Origin: Thermothelomyces thermophilus ATCC 42464
Taxonomy: Eukaryota > Ascomycota > Sordariomycetes > Sordariales > Chaetomiaceae
NCBI RefSeq assembly: GCF_000226095.1
Contig: NC_016472.1
Location: forward strand, 1,922,001-1,986,000
DNA: 64,000 nt
Direction: 5' to 3'
A program made the position numbers and the translations under genes. A model generated the notes under the pieces. The model did no database searches. It had not been told where the DNA came from and was given only the letters and a program-made list of their open reading frames with translations. Shown here one piece after another: positions 33,006 through 44,600 of the stretch (its first letter is position 1; each line of letters opens with the position of its first letter).

Positions 33006-34604
33006 AAGAAAGTTTTCAACACCTGCGGTTTCTTACTGTCTGACAGTTCAAACCACCATCACCATCACGAGTGTGCGTATGTATGAAGAAGATGATGATG
33101 AAAAAAAGAAGAAGAAAAAGAAAAAGAACTAGGAATGGGTCGAAACCTCGATGAGACACGAAATGCAATGAGATTTGACGGGATGAATGGATGGATTGGG
33201 AAGGGCATGCATGATACATGATATATGTGTTATGGGGGGAGCGAAAGGGAGGTAGAAGGGGGAGGAAAAAAAGACGACAATGGTCAATGACTGGAGATTT
33301 GCGTTTCGAGCTTTGTTTTATGACGATTTTCTCTCTTTTTGTCCTTTCTTCTCCTCCTTTTTTTTTTCTTCTCTCTTTATTGCTGTCAACGAGGAGTTGG
33401 GGTCTGCTTTCTCCGGTCCTTCTCTTTTCTTTTCCTTTTTTTTTTTTTTTTTCCATCTTCGGGCTCGGTTTTGATTCATATATTTTATACATGGACGATG
33501 ATGACGATTGATCAGAGCGATGCACGTTACCGCTGCCATGATGTCAATCTTGTGCGCTATTTGTCACTCGAAATTCCCTTTGCTATTGTTTAGACCTAGT
33601 TGATACCTTGCAAGCAAGAAACGTCATTTGGTTCTACGGTATGCGCTCTTGGTTCGCTGCTCTTTGCCGCTCCTCTTGCGTGCCTATTTTATATATATAT
33701 ATATATTCAGATATACGCTCACAAGTAACGACAGATGAATGAACGGACGAATGCGTGGTTGCATCGCATGAATGGCATGAAGCTGTTGTTGAATTGGCAA
33801 TCACTGGTCTTCTCGACAACCGCACCGTTTAGTCATGGCTTCTCTGTACTTGGCTTCACTCTCAGACAGACAACAAGTAATTAAACAAACAACTCCTAAC
33901 AACTCCTAGGAATGGCCTCCGTTCTTATCATCCCTTACATCTCCAACCCTGCTCGAGCTTCCTGCTCGGCGCTGCTGCCCCGTTCATTCCATCATAACTG
34001 ATGCCCGCTTATAGATGATAGCAGTGCATCCTTTCTGAACCTCAGACTGCCATTTGTAATTACGCCGCCAGTGCCCGTGGTACACCGCCATCTGAACGAG
34101 TGGTAATTACGTGTGTACTGCACTGTACATACATACATACCTACGTAGATGCACCCTCACGTAGCCAGCAGATGGGATGAAAGACCTACTACACCCTGCC
34201 CTTCCCCCTTCCCCCTTCACCTCCGGTAGGTATGTACTTAATCCAGCTCATCGTGCCCGCCTTCCGGGTGACCGGTAGCGGGCATGGCGCATTGGGCCGT
34301 GTCTGTCTAACCCGCAGGCCGAACCGTCACCTGGATAGTTGCTGGAATATTGGACATCTTCTCTTATATATCTTAGTCGTTCACATCGACGGTTCGGTCC
34401 GCTATCGGGCATCCCTTTTTTTTTTTTATAAAACTGTCTTTTCTTTTTTTTGTTCTTTCCTTATTACATAGAATTATCCTCAACCTAACTAACTAACAAG
34501 TGCCTTTTCTACACTTCTGCGCTCTAACAATCGATGCACTGTCATTCTCTGACTAGACCGGCATCTCGCAAACTTATCAAAAAGCCGTCGCATCATCGAC
34601 AACT
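33006..34604. other. Convergent intergenic region between lah and tert (1.6 kb)
   Basis: No gene is recognised. The region should contain the 3' UTRs of both genes. It shows purine-rich AAG repeats at about 33098-33125, T-rich tracts at 33356-33367 and 33436-33452, an (AT)n run at 33690-33706, and CATA/TACC short repeats at about 34125-34145. Confidence 0.6.
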
Positions 34605-36994
34605 TCAATGGAGCACGAGCTGGCCCTTCGCCACGCCAACCAGCACCTTCACGTCCAGCTCCTTGGAGCCAGACAGCTTGCGAGTCTCCTCCTCCAGCCA
34701 CGCAATCACCTCGCGATAGACCGTCTGCTTCCTCACCAACACCTGTCTGCACGCCGCCATGGCCAGCCTGCCAAAGGTTGGATCAGCACATAATCAGGCT
34801 CCAGAACAAGCGCCGCCGTCTTCCGGCGAAAATAAGGAGAAACGTACCAAGTAACCTCCCCCTTGCTGACATGGCACACATATCCGGGATAGCGCTCCCT
34901 CCTCGACCTGCTCGTCAGGAGCACAAACGACACGTCGATCAAGGTCCGGATCGTATCTACGTGAACAGCAAAGTGAGCCTCGACTTTTCTTCCCTTCCCC
35001 TCCCCTTATTTGACAAGGCCGTGGTAGCAGCACACGTACCGATGACAATCGCCGTGCCAGGACGGCGGGTCATGCACCGGGCGTAGGCCCACATCTTGGT
35101 CGCTGTCTCGGCAAAAGCGGCATAGATGTTTGCGAGCACGCCGCGACGCGAGTTGTGCGACGTATCGAAAAACATAAGGTGAGACTGGATCTTGAAAGTG
35201 TCTAGGTCCAGTATCAGCCATCTAGGGGAAAATAAAAATAAAAATAAAAATTCCAGGTCCCTCTCAGGAATCTAGATACATTCCTGAAGGGAACTCCGAA
35301 CTTACTAATGACTTTGCGCTTGAAATTCCTCCCAGGACAACGTGAGTATTCCACTGTCAGCGAGTTGAAGATGCCTGCCCCATCCCCGTCAGTCATTCAG
35401 GAGTTCACTTTTATCTATACGTCCAAAGGAATCAGAACGAGGGAGGAAGCAAAAAAAAAAAAAAATTGGAGAAAGGAAGGAAGGCAAGAACAAAAAAAAT
35501 GACTTACTGTCTTTCCTGCCGGTGTCCCGGGCCTTCGTGACCGCCAGCGTCCTGCAATCAATCAGCAATCCGCAGTAGGGAAACGGTCTCCCTTCCTCCA
35601 GCCTCTGGACCTCGGCGCCCGCGACCGCCAGCTCAAAGTTGGCCAGGCTCTTGCTCGCGTTGACAGTCACCCCGTACTCCGGCACCCCGCGGTGCATCAC
35701 CTCGGCGAACCGGGTCGCCTTCGCCCGGTCGGTGGTGATGAGGATGAAGTCATCGATCAGCCGCATCAGCAGACAATCGCCGCCGCCGCCGCCGCCACCA
35801 CCCCCCGCGTCTCCTCCTCCCGCCCGCAGGAACGACAGGTGCTCGCGCTCCATGTCCGCGTAGAAGTAGTTGCACAGCGTCGCCGACAAGATCGAGCCCT
35901 GCGGGATGCCTTCCTTCTGGCGGTAGTACTTCTTGCCGATGCGCACGAGGTTCTGCTGGATGTGGGCGGCCGCGAGCGCCAGGAGGTCCCGCGTGGCATG
36001 GGTCTTCTGGATGGCGCCGCCGATGAAGACCGGGTGATTCTTCCTCGTCTCCGAAACCACCGAGGCCTCGAACCGCTCGGAGAAGCTTGTTTCTTCCTCG
36101 CTCGTTTCCGCCAGGGCGGTAGTGTGCCACCTCTTGATCGGCTTGTTGGCGGCGGCGGTAGCTGAGCCGGAGAAGGACGATGATTCGAGGAGGGCAACCT
36201 CGACGTGCCTGAGGAGTTTGTAGCACGCCTGGCGAGGGATGCGTTGAAGGACTCTGATCATGGCGTCCTGCGGAATCGTGTCGAAGGCCGCTTGGACGTC
36301 GACCTTGACAAAGTAAAGCTTGGGGCAAGTCTTTCCGAGTCCGAGTCTGAAGGCTTTGATGCGCTGGTAAATGTCTCCCACGCAGAAGAGCGAGGAGCCT
36401 AGGCGGTCCGGGTCTCGGGTCTATGACGGTCAGCAGGGCGCGCATCCAGCCAAAGAACGCGGGAGACAGCGGGGGCCGCACCTTTTCAAGTTTGAGCGCA
36501 GAGTTAACTGGGCTCAGTATGGAATTGATGCTGGGGCCAAGTATCTTGTTGCCCTGGAGAAGCGTACGCCGACGCAGGTTCATGATGGGGCGCATCTTGT
36601 TCTGCTTGGGGAGCAGCCGCACTTGGGAATACCCCAACCGACGAGACTGCAGGATGCGGAGAGCGTCCTCCGTCTTCACCTCCTCAAATATGGTAGTTCG
36701 CAAAACCGCCATGGCTGGCTCGGCCACATAGCGCCAGACGTCATGGCGGAAGAAGAAGAGGCGGTACCGGTCGAGATTGGACTCGGTGACGTAAAAGTTG
36801 CTGCGGATCAGGGGTATCAAAAATGAATCAAACAAGTAATACAAAAACTCGTAGAAAATTTCGGTCCGCTTCCGCGTGTCGGACTGGGAGCATTTCTGAC
36901 CGGCCAGCTTTGGGGGTGCGAGCCATTCTATGTTGCTGATCTGTAGCACTATCAGTATATGTATATCGATCGATCGATCGCGAGCGAGCGAGCG

Positions 36995-37040
<46 letters not shown>

Positions 37041-38903
37041 ATCCGGGCCTACCTTCATTCCTTGCATCACCTCGTGGAGACACATGCTCTCGAAGCGCCG
37101 AAGGTGGATAAAGTGATGAACCTTCTCCAGGAAACACGATTTGTTATGCTGCTGAACCGAGCCTTGGCCCCAAAACTCATCCGGTATCACTTTGGACAGC
37201 ACTGCACGGCAGAAGGCCGAAACATTGGCAGCGGGGGTGGCTAGGTCGGTGATGGAGGAATACTGGAGGTCTGGGATAGCCGAAAACGCAGGTCTTGATC
37301 TTTTGGAGCCCCTTGCAGACTTGGTTGGCGGCCTCGAAGACGACGGAAGCGTCCTAGTCAAAGCCATCTGTGCCGCTTCCCGGCCATCGTGTTGCAAGGG
37401 TATCTAGATGTATTTGTCAGTTCAGCTTTCGGGAGTCGATCGCATGGCGGAATGCATTTACCGGGCAATAATGGTGCAGCATCTCGGCATACGAGCAGCG
37501 AGAATGAAGCACACGCAGCTTTTGGACCAGCTGCACTGCTTTACCCCTGAGTCTCTTGGGGACATGTTTGGTAGGCGTCTTGTCGGCCTCTGACCTGGGG
37601 AACTTGGCCGCTATTTCCCCTTCACGGAGCGTATAGTCTTGAAACCTTTGGGCTGTTTCCTGCCGGTTTACGGTCGAAGTGAAAACGTTGTGGAGGCCGA
37701 ATTGACGCGGAAATATATACATCAAGATGTGGACGGCACTCTCATCGCCGCGGTCTGCTTTCTCTGCTGACGGCCCTCTGTAGGGCAGTCGGTTCAAGAC
37801 GTCTACTGGTGTGAGTGTGGCATCGTGTTGGGCAAAGGAGGGATTTTGACATACGAATATGTCGCAGACCAAAGTGTATGAGGCCTCGGGCATTGAGGGC
37901 GGCCCTAGCATACAGCATCCTACTCCTGACAAAGGCGATCTCGGATGGACGGAGCTCGGCACCGCCTTTGCCATTGCTTTTGGGCCCCGAGTCTTTACTA
38001 CCACGAACTTGAGTTATAGGTTCAAGTTCTGACAGTGGGATCCCGGACAGCTGGTAGAGGTTTCCTTTGCCGGCCGGCACGGCTTTGAATATGGCACAGT
38101 CGACTAGCATATCAAGCATGATGCGCTCCCCTTCCTTACCCAGCAGCATGAGCAGCTGGGGCCATGGTGACAGCTTCAAGGCCTGGACGTGGGGATTGGG
38201 ATAAACAACGTATAATCCCGGTACGGTTGACACGGTCCCGGGGTTGGGCCTGTTGCAAGGTCCGCCGGTCTGTCGGCGGAAGCCATCGCACAGGATGTGC
38301 TTCGGCCAGGAGCCGGTGCCCTCCCTAGAAAACAAGAGCCAGATGACAAAGTCCACAATCTTTGTGCACGCGGATGGGTAAGTGATGCACTCTAGCATGG
38401 CAATCTGTATCACTTCTTACCTCGGACTGCGAGTAGATGGATCCCTCAAGGCCTCCAGAGAGCGTCACGCTCGACTCATCGCCCCTTTGCGAGAAGCCGA
38501 CCCATTGTTGCCAGCGAAGGTCGCGGTCGACGTCGTCGCGGTGACGGCGTGCGACAATGGTTGAGTCAAGGAGATGAGCCAAAGCAAGCTCGTCTTCGGT
38601 TGGAGGGTTGTCGGAGGCGGCATTGCGCCGCCCTACCGATGCGATCTTCTTCCGTCGAAGTCGCGAAGACGAAGACAGTTTCGAGAGGGCGAACTGCCGC
38701 AGAGTCTGGATCTCGGAATAATACTGGGCAAGCAACGCGTGCTTGACGACACCATCGTGTGGAGCGGGCTCACGTTTGATGTGCTTTGCCGGACGGTGAA
38801 CGGAACTGTCGTGGGCGCGCGTTTCGGCTTCGCTCCGGCCCCTCTTCCGGGATCCCGGTCCCGGTCCAGGTCCTGGAACCGGGAGACAATTCGTCCCAGT
38901 CAT
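34605..38903 (-). CDS. tert: Telomerase reverse transcriptase, catalytic subunit (1,185 aa)
   Basis: This protein copies the telomerase RNA template onto chromosome ends. Ten exons on the minus strand are 38903-38421, 38359-37855, 37805-37462, 37403-37053, 36940-36482, 36420-35508, 35374-35306, 35201-35040, 34956-34848 and 34767-34605. Every junction keeps the frame. The TEN domain contains WPKHILCDGFRR and PSEIAFVRSRMLYARAA. The RNA-binding domain shows IFPRQFGLHNVF, RLRGKAVQLVQKL, the CP motif HHYCP, and the T-motif region QGMK/ISNIEWL across the exon 4/5 junction. Reverse-transcriptase motifs follow: motif 2 VRLLPKQNKMRPIMNLR, motif A FVKVDVQAAFDTIP (catalytic Asp about 755), motif B' EGIPQGSILSATLCNYFY, motif C LIDDFILIT (Asp937, Asp938) and motif E PYCGLLID. 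The thumb contains FFDTSHNS and RYPGYVCHVSKGEV. All three catalytic aspartates are present. A glycine-rich insertion (about 915-928) precedes motif C. ATG 38903 is the first Met of the open frame. Confidence 0.97.
36966..37037. repeat. Compound (GATC)n-(GAGC)n-(AG)n microsatellite in tert intron 4
   Basis: On the plus strand the tract runs from CGATCGATCGATCG through repeated GAGC to a long AG dinucleotide run. On the coding strand it is a CT-rich polypyrimidine tract just downstream of the donor of intron 4 (36941-37052, 112 bp). The intron ends normally at ...CTACAG. Confidence 0.93.
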
Positions 38904-41699
38904 GAATGCGGAGTCCGGCCGCACGACTCCAACTGCCTAACACCTCGGCAAACTCAACAAGTGCAACTTTTGGGTGGACCTCCAATGATATCGAGCCAAC
39001 CCAAAGTTCCCACCGATGCACGCGGTGCAAACGAGAGATATCGGTCTTCAGGAATGCGAGGAAGCAGGAGAGACCTATCAGCAGCCGGCAGGAACATGTG
39101 CTTCCAAGTGATTGGGCAGGGCGCAAGGGGCGGTCGCGGGATGAGATGAACTGGGCGTGGGAAAGCCTGACGGAAAATAACGGGATGCTTCCCACCCGCC
39201 AAAATTCCTCCCGCAAACGACACGGCAAAGCAACGGGCGCGTCCAGACCGTTCTGGCAATTGGATGGCGGGGTGCCGACGTGCCGACCCCTAACAAGAAG
39301 CCAAGCCCCAGGCTGAGGAGCGGCAACGTTTTAATAACGCCGCAATGCACCGGGTTGCGCGCTCCCCCCTCCCCTTCCGGCCCCGCCGCGACCGCTCGAG
39401 CGTGTGGCAGCGCGTCGGGGCGCGTCGAGGGCTGTGGGTGGGTGGCCGGGCGGCCAACAGTCTGCAACCTTTCACTGCCTGGCCAATCTGCGACAAAGCA
39501 CCATTGAGGAGTCAACGGCGTTTGAATGTTACTGTTTTGCGGATACCTGTTGACTTTTCGGTTGGCGAGTGCTGGCTGCAGCGCGTGTTCGGGAGAGTTC
39601 GCTGTGGAGGACGAGGCGGCCATCATTGGGCAGCCACGAAACCCCCAGGCGGCCGTTCATGCCTCCCCCAGATGGAAAAGCTGTGATTCGCTGACCTCAT
39701 CTGGTCGAAGGAATGATGGGAACGTGGAGAATCCGCTCCTGCCCTGCTTGCCCTGCCTGCCCCGCCTGCCCTGCCCTGCCTGCCCTGGCGTTACCCGATG
39801 AAAAAGCGGGCCTCCGAAAGACCACATCGGCACATTGTTGGCAACTCGAAGGCAAGCACAGCAAGGCAGGAAGCCTACTCCGTAGTGTATTCAGTGTACA
39901 CAACACGGTAGTAGCGTAGTACATACAATACTTGGTTCGATTCTGAAACAGCGAACTGCTGACATTTAAACGGGTCATTTACCGCTGCGACATGCACCTC
40001 CTTCGGTTCTTGCAAGGCACCCGATCGTAGCTGCCGGGGCACGTGTCCTGAATGCACGTCAAAAGACTTCTCACTGCAAAATGCAGAATGAGGTGATGTC
40101 TCAGTCTACAGATGTAAGCCTGCTCTCTTGAGACCAGCTGCCAGGCATGCCCTGGGATTCCAAACGTGGCAGACAAGGACACAAACCAAAACAATAAAAT
40201 AAGAAGATAGAGAGGCACCTATCTAGGCAAGTACCTCGTGTGTGCTATCTGCCTAAACGCTAGTAGAGGCAGATTCTGGCTGCTGAGCACTCAGTTGTTT
40301 CCAAAGCTGTGATGACCGGATTCTTTGGAGATGCAATTCTCCAACCTCCGGGTCCAATCTCAAGGTGCCTGTCCGCCTTTAACCCTGCCACGCGACTGAA
40401 TTGGGCAGTTGCAACCACTCGTGATCGAGTTTGGCTGCAGCTGCCCTTGCAAGCTGGATGGGTCGGGTGCTCGGACCGCTTACAGGATGAATCATAGTAC
40501 ACTGCACTTTGGATGCGGGCACAGGAAATTGCACTCAGAATTAACTGCCGGAATCACAGTTCGTCCGCGGCGGAAGCGTTGGTTCTTAGCACCTTATACC
40601 CGTCTCGGTACATATATATGCATGTATGGGCGGATACACACTTCATACACAAGGTACATACATACCTACTTGCCTAGGTATGTACATACCTAGGGTACAT
40701 TAGGTGGGTAAAGTATGAGCTGTGTGTACGGATTACATACATACACCGTAGGCAAGCTAAGTAAGTGCCTTAAATTTACAAACAGAACTGTCAGTTAGGA
40801 CGGACGATATTAGAACCCAACCACGTCATGGGCATAATTGCGTGCCCAAATGCAAAGGTCAATACATAGGGCAGTGAGAAACATTCTTCGCAAGTCATTG
40901 TACTACACCTCCTCCATGATTCTGAATCCTAGCGTGGTACGTGGGTCCTGCGCCAAAAAAGCCACTGGCGGCAAGTACCGCGCTAGGATTCAGAGCCCTG
41001 GAGGAAGTGTAGTTAGTTGGTTGGGATATCTGTGTAACGGCCGCTAAAGGCCTGGCGTGCAAACTGGAAGCGGGAGAGGCGGAGGCCAAGCGGGGAGGAG
41101 GGGCCCGTCGCTCCCAATTGAAATCCGTATGTGTGTTCGAACTTACGGGGTACTCCTTGCATAGTGCGTGTATGTGCGGAATACGTTTCTACGGACGTGT
41201 GTGTAGTGTACTGTACGGACTACTGTAATCCGTACATACCCAACTCATGTTTTTTGGTGCCCACACTAGGGCCTGGCCAAGCCCACACTAGGGCCTGGCT
41301 TGGCGGTCCGGGCTGATCCGCGGGCTGCACCAGGGGCGGCGGAAGTGGTAACTGGAGGAGTCGCTGTTTCTCATGAGGTCTCCCCAAGGCTGCCCCCGGT
41401 CGCTCCTCGCAGGAGGCCAATCGAGCCCAATCCAGCCAATCCTCGTGCTTGCCAGCGCATCAACGCCGGCAGGCCCCCGACATCCCGCCCACCAACCTGG
41501 AAAGCGCCCACAGCTCCCACACCCCCCCAGTTGCCCGCATGGACGTGCGACGATCGTTGGAACCCGCAAATCTCGGTGTCTCGTTCGCTCCCGGCCAAGT
41601 GTTTCCTAGGCGTGCGTGCAGCAAGGTAGCAGCAACCAGAAGCTGCCAAGGCCAAGAAGAGTGATGGGAGGAGGAGGAAGGGACGAGCCCGACGACACC
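38904..41699. other. Divergent intergenic region between tert and the DH-BAR-SH3 GEF (2.8 kb)
   Basis: No gene could be supported. The stretch should contain both promoters. It holds an imperfect CCTGC/CTGCC tandem tract at about 39737-39787, CATAC/ACCTA-type short repeats at 40600-40745, one large inverted repeat (listed separately), and a 20-bp direct repeat at 41259-41278 and 41281-41300. Confidence 0.6.
40903..41014. repeat. Imperfect inverted repeat, 39-bp arms, 34-bp loop
   Basis: Arms 40903-40941 and 40976-41014 are 34/39 identical as reverse complements. Three of the five differences are C/T. The loop (40942-40975) is GC-rich with an A6 run. There is no coding capacity. No clear target-site duplication is visible at the ends. 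It could be a small palindromic MITE remnant or a hairpin RNA element. Confidence 0.85.
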
Positions 41700-44600
41700 A
41701 TGGATCATGGCAGTCCCCAAGACGAGCCTCTTTCGCGCTTCGGCTCGTCTTCAGACTCCCTTGACCATCTCGGCAATTCCGACCGCCACGATCGCGATCA
41801 CAATCACGATCAATCGCACCACTCACCCCGTTCAACACGGAAACAGCAACAGCTTCAGTACTCCGACCGCCTCGCCGACCTGCGATTGCACTACGTCCCA
41901 GATCCGCACAGCTCCTCTGCTGATGTTGATGCCCCCGAACACGATCCACAAGCTCCCGACGACGTGGTAGACCCGGCCGATTTCTACCGCAGTTACCAAA
42001 GCGTGCAGCAGCGCGGAACTGCCGAAAGAGCTGGAAGTGCTGGGAATGTCTCCTCGCCGGTGAAGGACCCCATGGCTCCGGCCGTGATAAGCAGCCCCCG
42101 GCAACCGCCCTCTCTGCGTTCGAACGGGAACGGAACCACCCCGAAACACCCTGCCGTCCCCGTGTCGCACCGCAACGCCCTGCGACCGGGCCAGCGTTCG
42201 ATTTCGAACCCGGTAGACAGCCGATCCGGGAATCTTGGAACTGGAGGCACACGGCCTGCAGCCACAGCAGACGGTCGGCGTGGCATAGCCGGCAGCACTC
42301 CGCCCAGCGTGAAGGATCTCAAGAAGAAATTTGACCAGCCCGCATCCCAATCCGCTTCCGGCACCCGGAAGACCATCCCGAGGGCCTCAACGCGGGACAC
42401 AGCCTCGACGGGCGCCATTGGGAAGTCTCCCGGCGCCGGGAGTGGTGCAACCTCGCAGGGCGCACCGAGGACGTGGGCGACACGAGACACAGGACGCGAT
42501 CCCGGGAAGGGTTCTGGGACGCGGAGCGCACAGCGACCCAAGCCCGCTGCTGAAGACCAAGGCTCCGGCACTTCGCAATCGTTTGCTAGCAGGATATCTA
42601 GGCCGCGACCTGTCGGTTCCGCCACCGCGAAGCCATCCAAGTCCACGGCGCAATCCGCCCCGCATCGCCAGAACGGCCTCTTATTTGGCGAGATCCTCCC
42701 GGAGCAGCACGACTCGGTCACACCCGGGTTCGGCATCGAATCGGCCCGGCCCAGGACTTCCGAGTCCAGCATTTCCGACCCTGTGCGGCGACAAATGAGG
42801 ACCCTCTCGGATCCGGATATCGAACCGCCCTCGCCAACCGATTGGTACCGGGCAGTCTCTCCCCCGACTGCGCAGCAGACCACAGATCGCCATGCGTCGA
42901 ACACACCACGAACCCAACATTCTCGGGCCCACAGCGACCTTGCCGGATCCAAACTAACCTTGGCGCGTCCTGACTACGGCGCGGGCAGGCCTGACGCCGA
43001 ATTTCCCATATCACCTACCTCGCCGACCTCGCCGACCTCGCGCCTCCCGATACTTGCTAGGAGGGTGAACGACGCCTCGAGCCACGGCAGCCCCGTGTCG
43101 ACCCGGTCCAACTCTCCTTCCACCTTCGGCAAACACTCCGCATCAAGCGGGAGAACGTCCAGGCAACACGGGCCACTGGCTTCGCGCGCGAGGACGCCTA
43201 CGACGAGCTCCGCTCCCAGGTTGTCAAGCAGAACCTCCAGCTCCACTCGCAAGCCTCCTCCATCCAACCTCTCCACCACCCAGTCCAGCAGCCGGCTCAA
43301 TGCCTACGTCTCCATCCCACCTCCGAAGCTGTCCCCAACCCTGCGAAGCTCTCGGCCACGACAGTCGGTTGCCACTGCCACAACCGCCGCGTCGAGAATG
43401 CGAGCCGCGGAAAGGGGCAGCTCCCCCCTGAGGCAACCACAACGGCCTGCCTCCCGGACGGAAGATTTGACCTCCCGGAGGCCCAAGGTATCCGTTGGCG
43501 CGATCGACTTCGCACAACGGCGGGAAACCATCAAGCTAGCCTACAGCAAGTCCATTCGGGAGACCCAGGCAAGAGAAGCCAGGCAGGCCGCCGCAGAGAA
43601 GAGAAAGAGAGAACTGGCTGCCGTCGCCGAAGCCAAAGCAGAGGCTGAGGCGGCTACGTCTACGGCCACGGCGGCTGCCAATGCTGCGGCTGATGCTGCT
43701 CCGACGCCACCAAAGACAGCCGGCGGGCATCGTGAGGCGACGGCGGAACAGAAAGTACCCGAGATCGAACTGCAACAGGCCGAAAAAGGGACGTCATCTA
43801 CGGCCCAAGCACCAACAGAGGAATTCCATGCTCGGCCTGATTCCCTCAGGTTGGAAATTCCGGGCAGTTTTCCAGGTAGCGGGTCTCCATTGGGCGAACC
43901 GGACGGAGTTCCATTTTCTGCGGTTTCCATGACAAGTGCTGTTACCGAGTTTGATACAGAGGTGCAGACCGATCCGCCCAGGCAGGAGATTCCGAAATCG
44001 AGATCTACGGATGACGACGCACCGGAAGGGGCGGCCGCTCCGAGCCAGGCCGAGACCGCACCTCAACCTGGTACGACCGAGCAACTGCCGGAGCAAACGG
44101 TCGCCGCCCCTGCTTTGCACAGGAGAGCATCATACCGGTCCCCGTTCGATGACGAGGGCGACGAACAGGATAGCATCTCCATCAAGATCTCTCTGGACCC
44201 GTCATCGCTCACCAAACCGCAAGCCTCGCCCGAGGTCACGCCGACCCGCGCGACCTTTGAATCTCAACCGGAAACCCCTCCCGCCCCTCCTCCGGTCGAG
44301 GAAGAAGACGACGAATATGTGCCGCGGCCGTACACGTTCTCAGACAACTACAAGACCACTGTTACCATACTGGGCCCAGAGCCTGATTTCAGGCCGTCGC
44401 ACAAGGAGCCGCCTCGTGCAACCACATCCCAAACCGGCGTGTCTCAAGAAGATGAGCCTCCCACCACCAGCGCCCCTGATATTGTCGTCCCCGAGGCTTC
44501 GCGAATGGGGGGCGCTTGCTTTGGCGAGCCTCAAGTCGAGATTGAGAACCTGGATCGGATCGAGGATTTCTATACCGGGCCGCGCCTGCGTGACAATATC

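Noticed and set aside
31424-33043. Plus-strand frame of 539 codons overlapping lah exon 7
   Set aside because: It is the +1 frame of a GC-rich exon, almost entirely Arg/Pro/Ala/Gly. The correct frame contains the coiled coil and conserved C-terminal domain.
35222-35223. Upstream AG of tert intron 7 as the main acceptor
   Set aside because: It leads to an in-frame TGA two codons after the junction, whereas the AG 20 nt downstream restores the conserved thumb sequence. Kept only as a possible alternative site.
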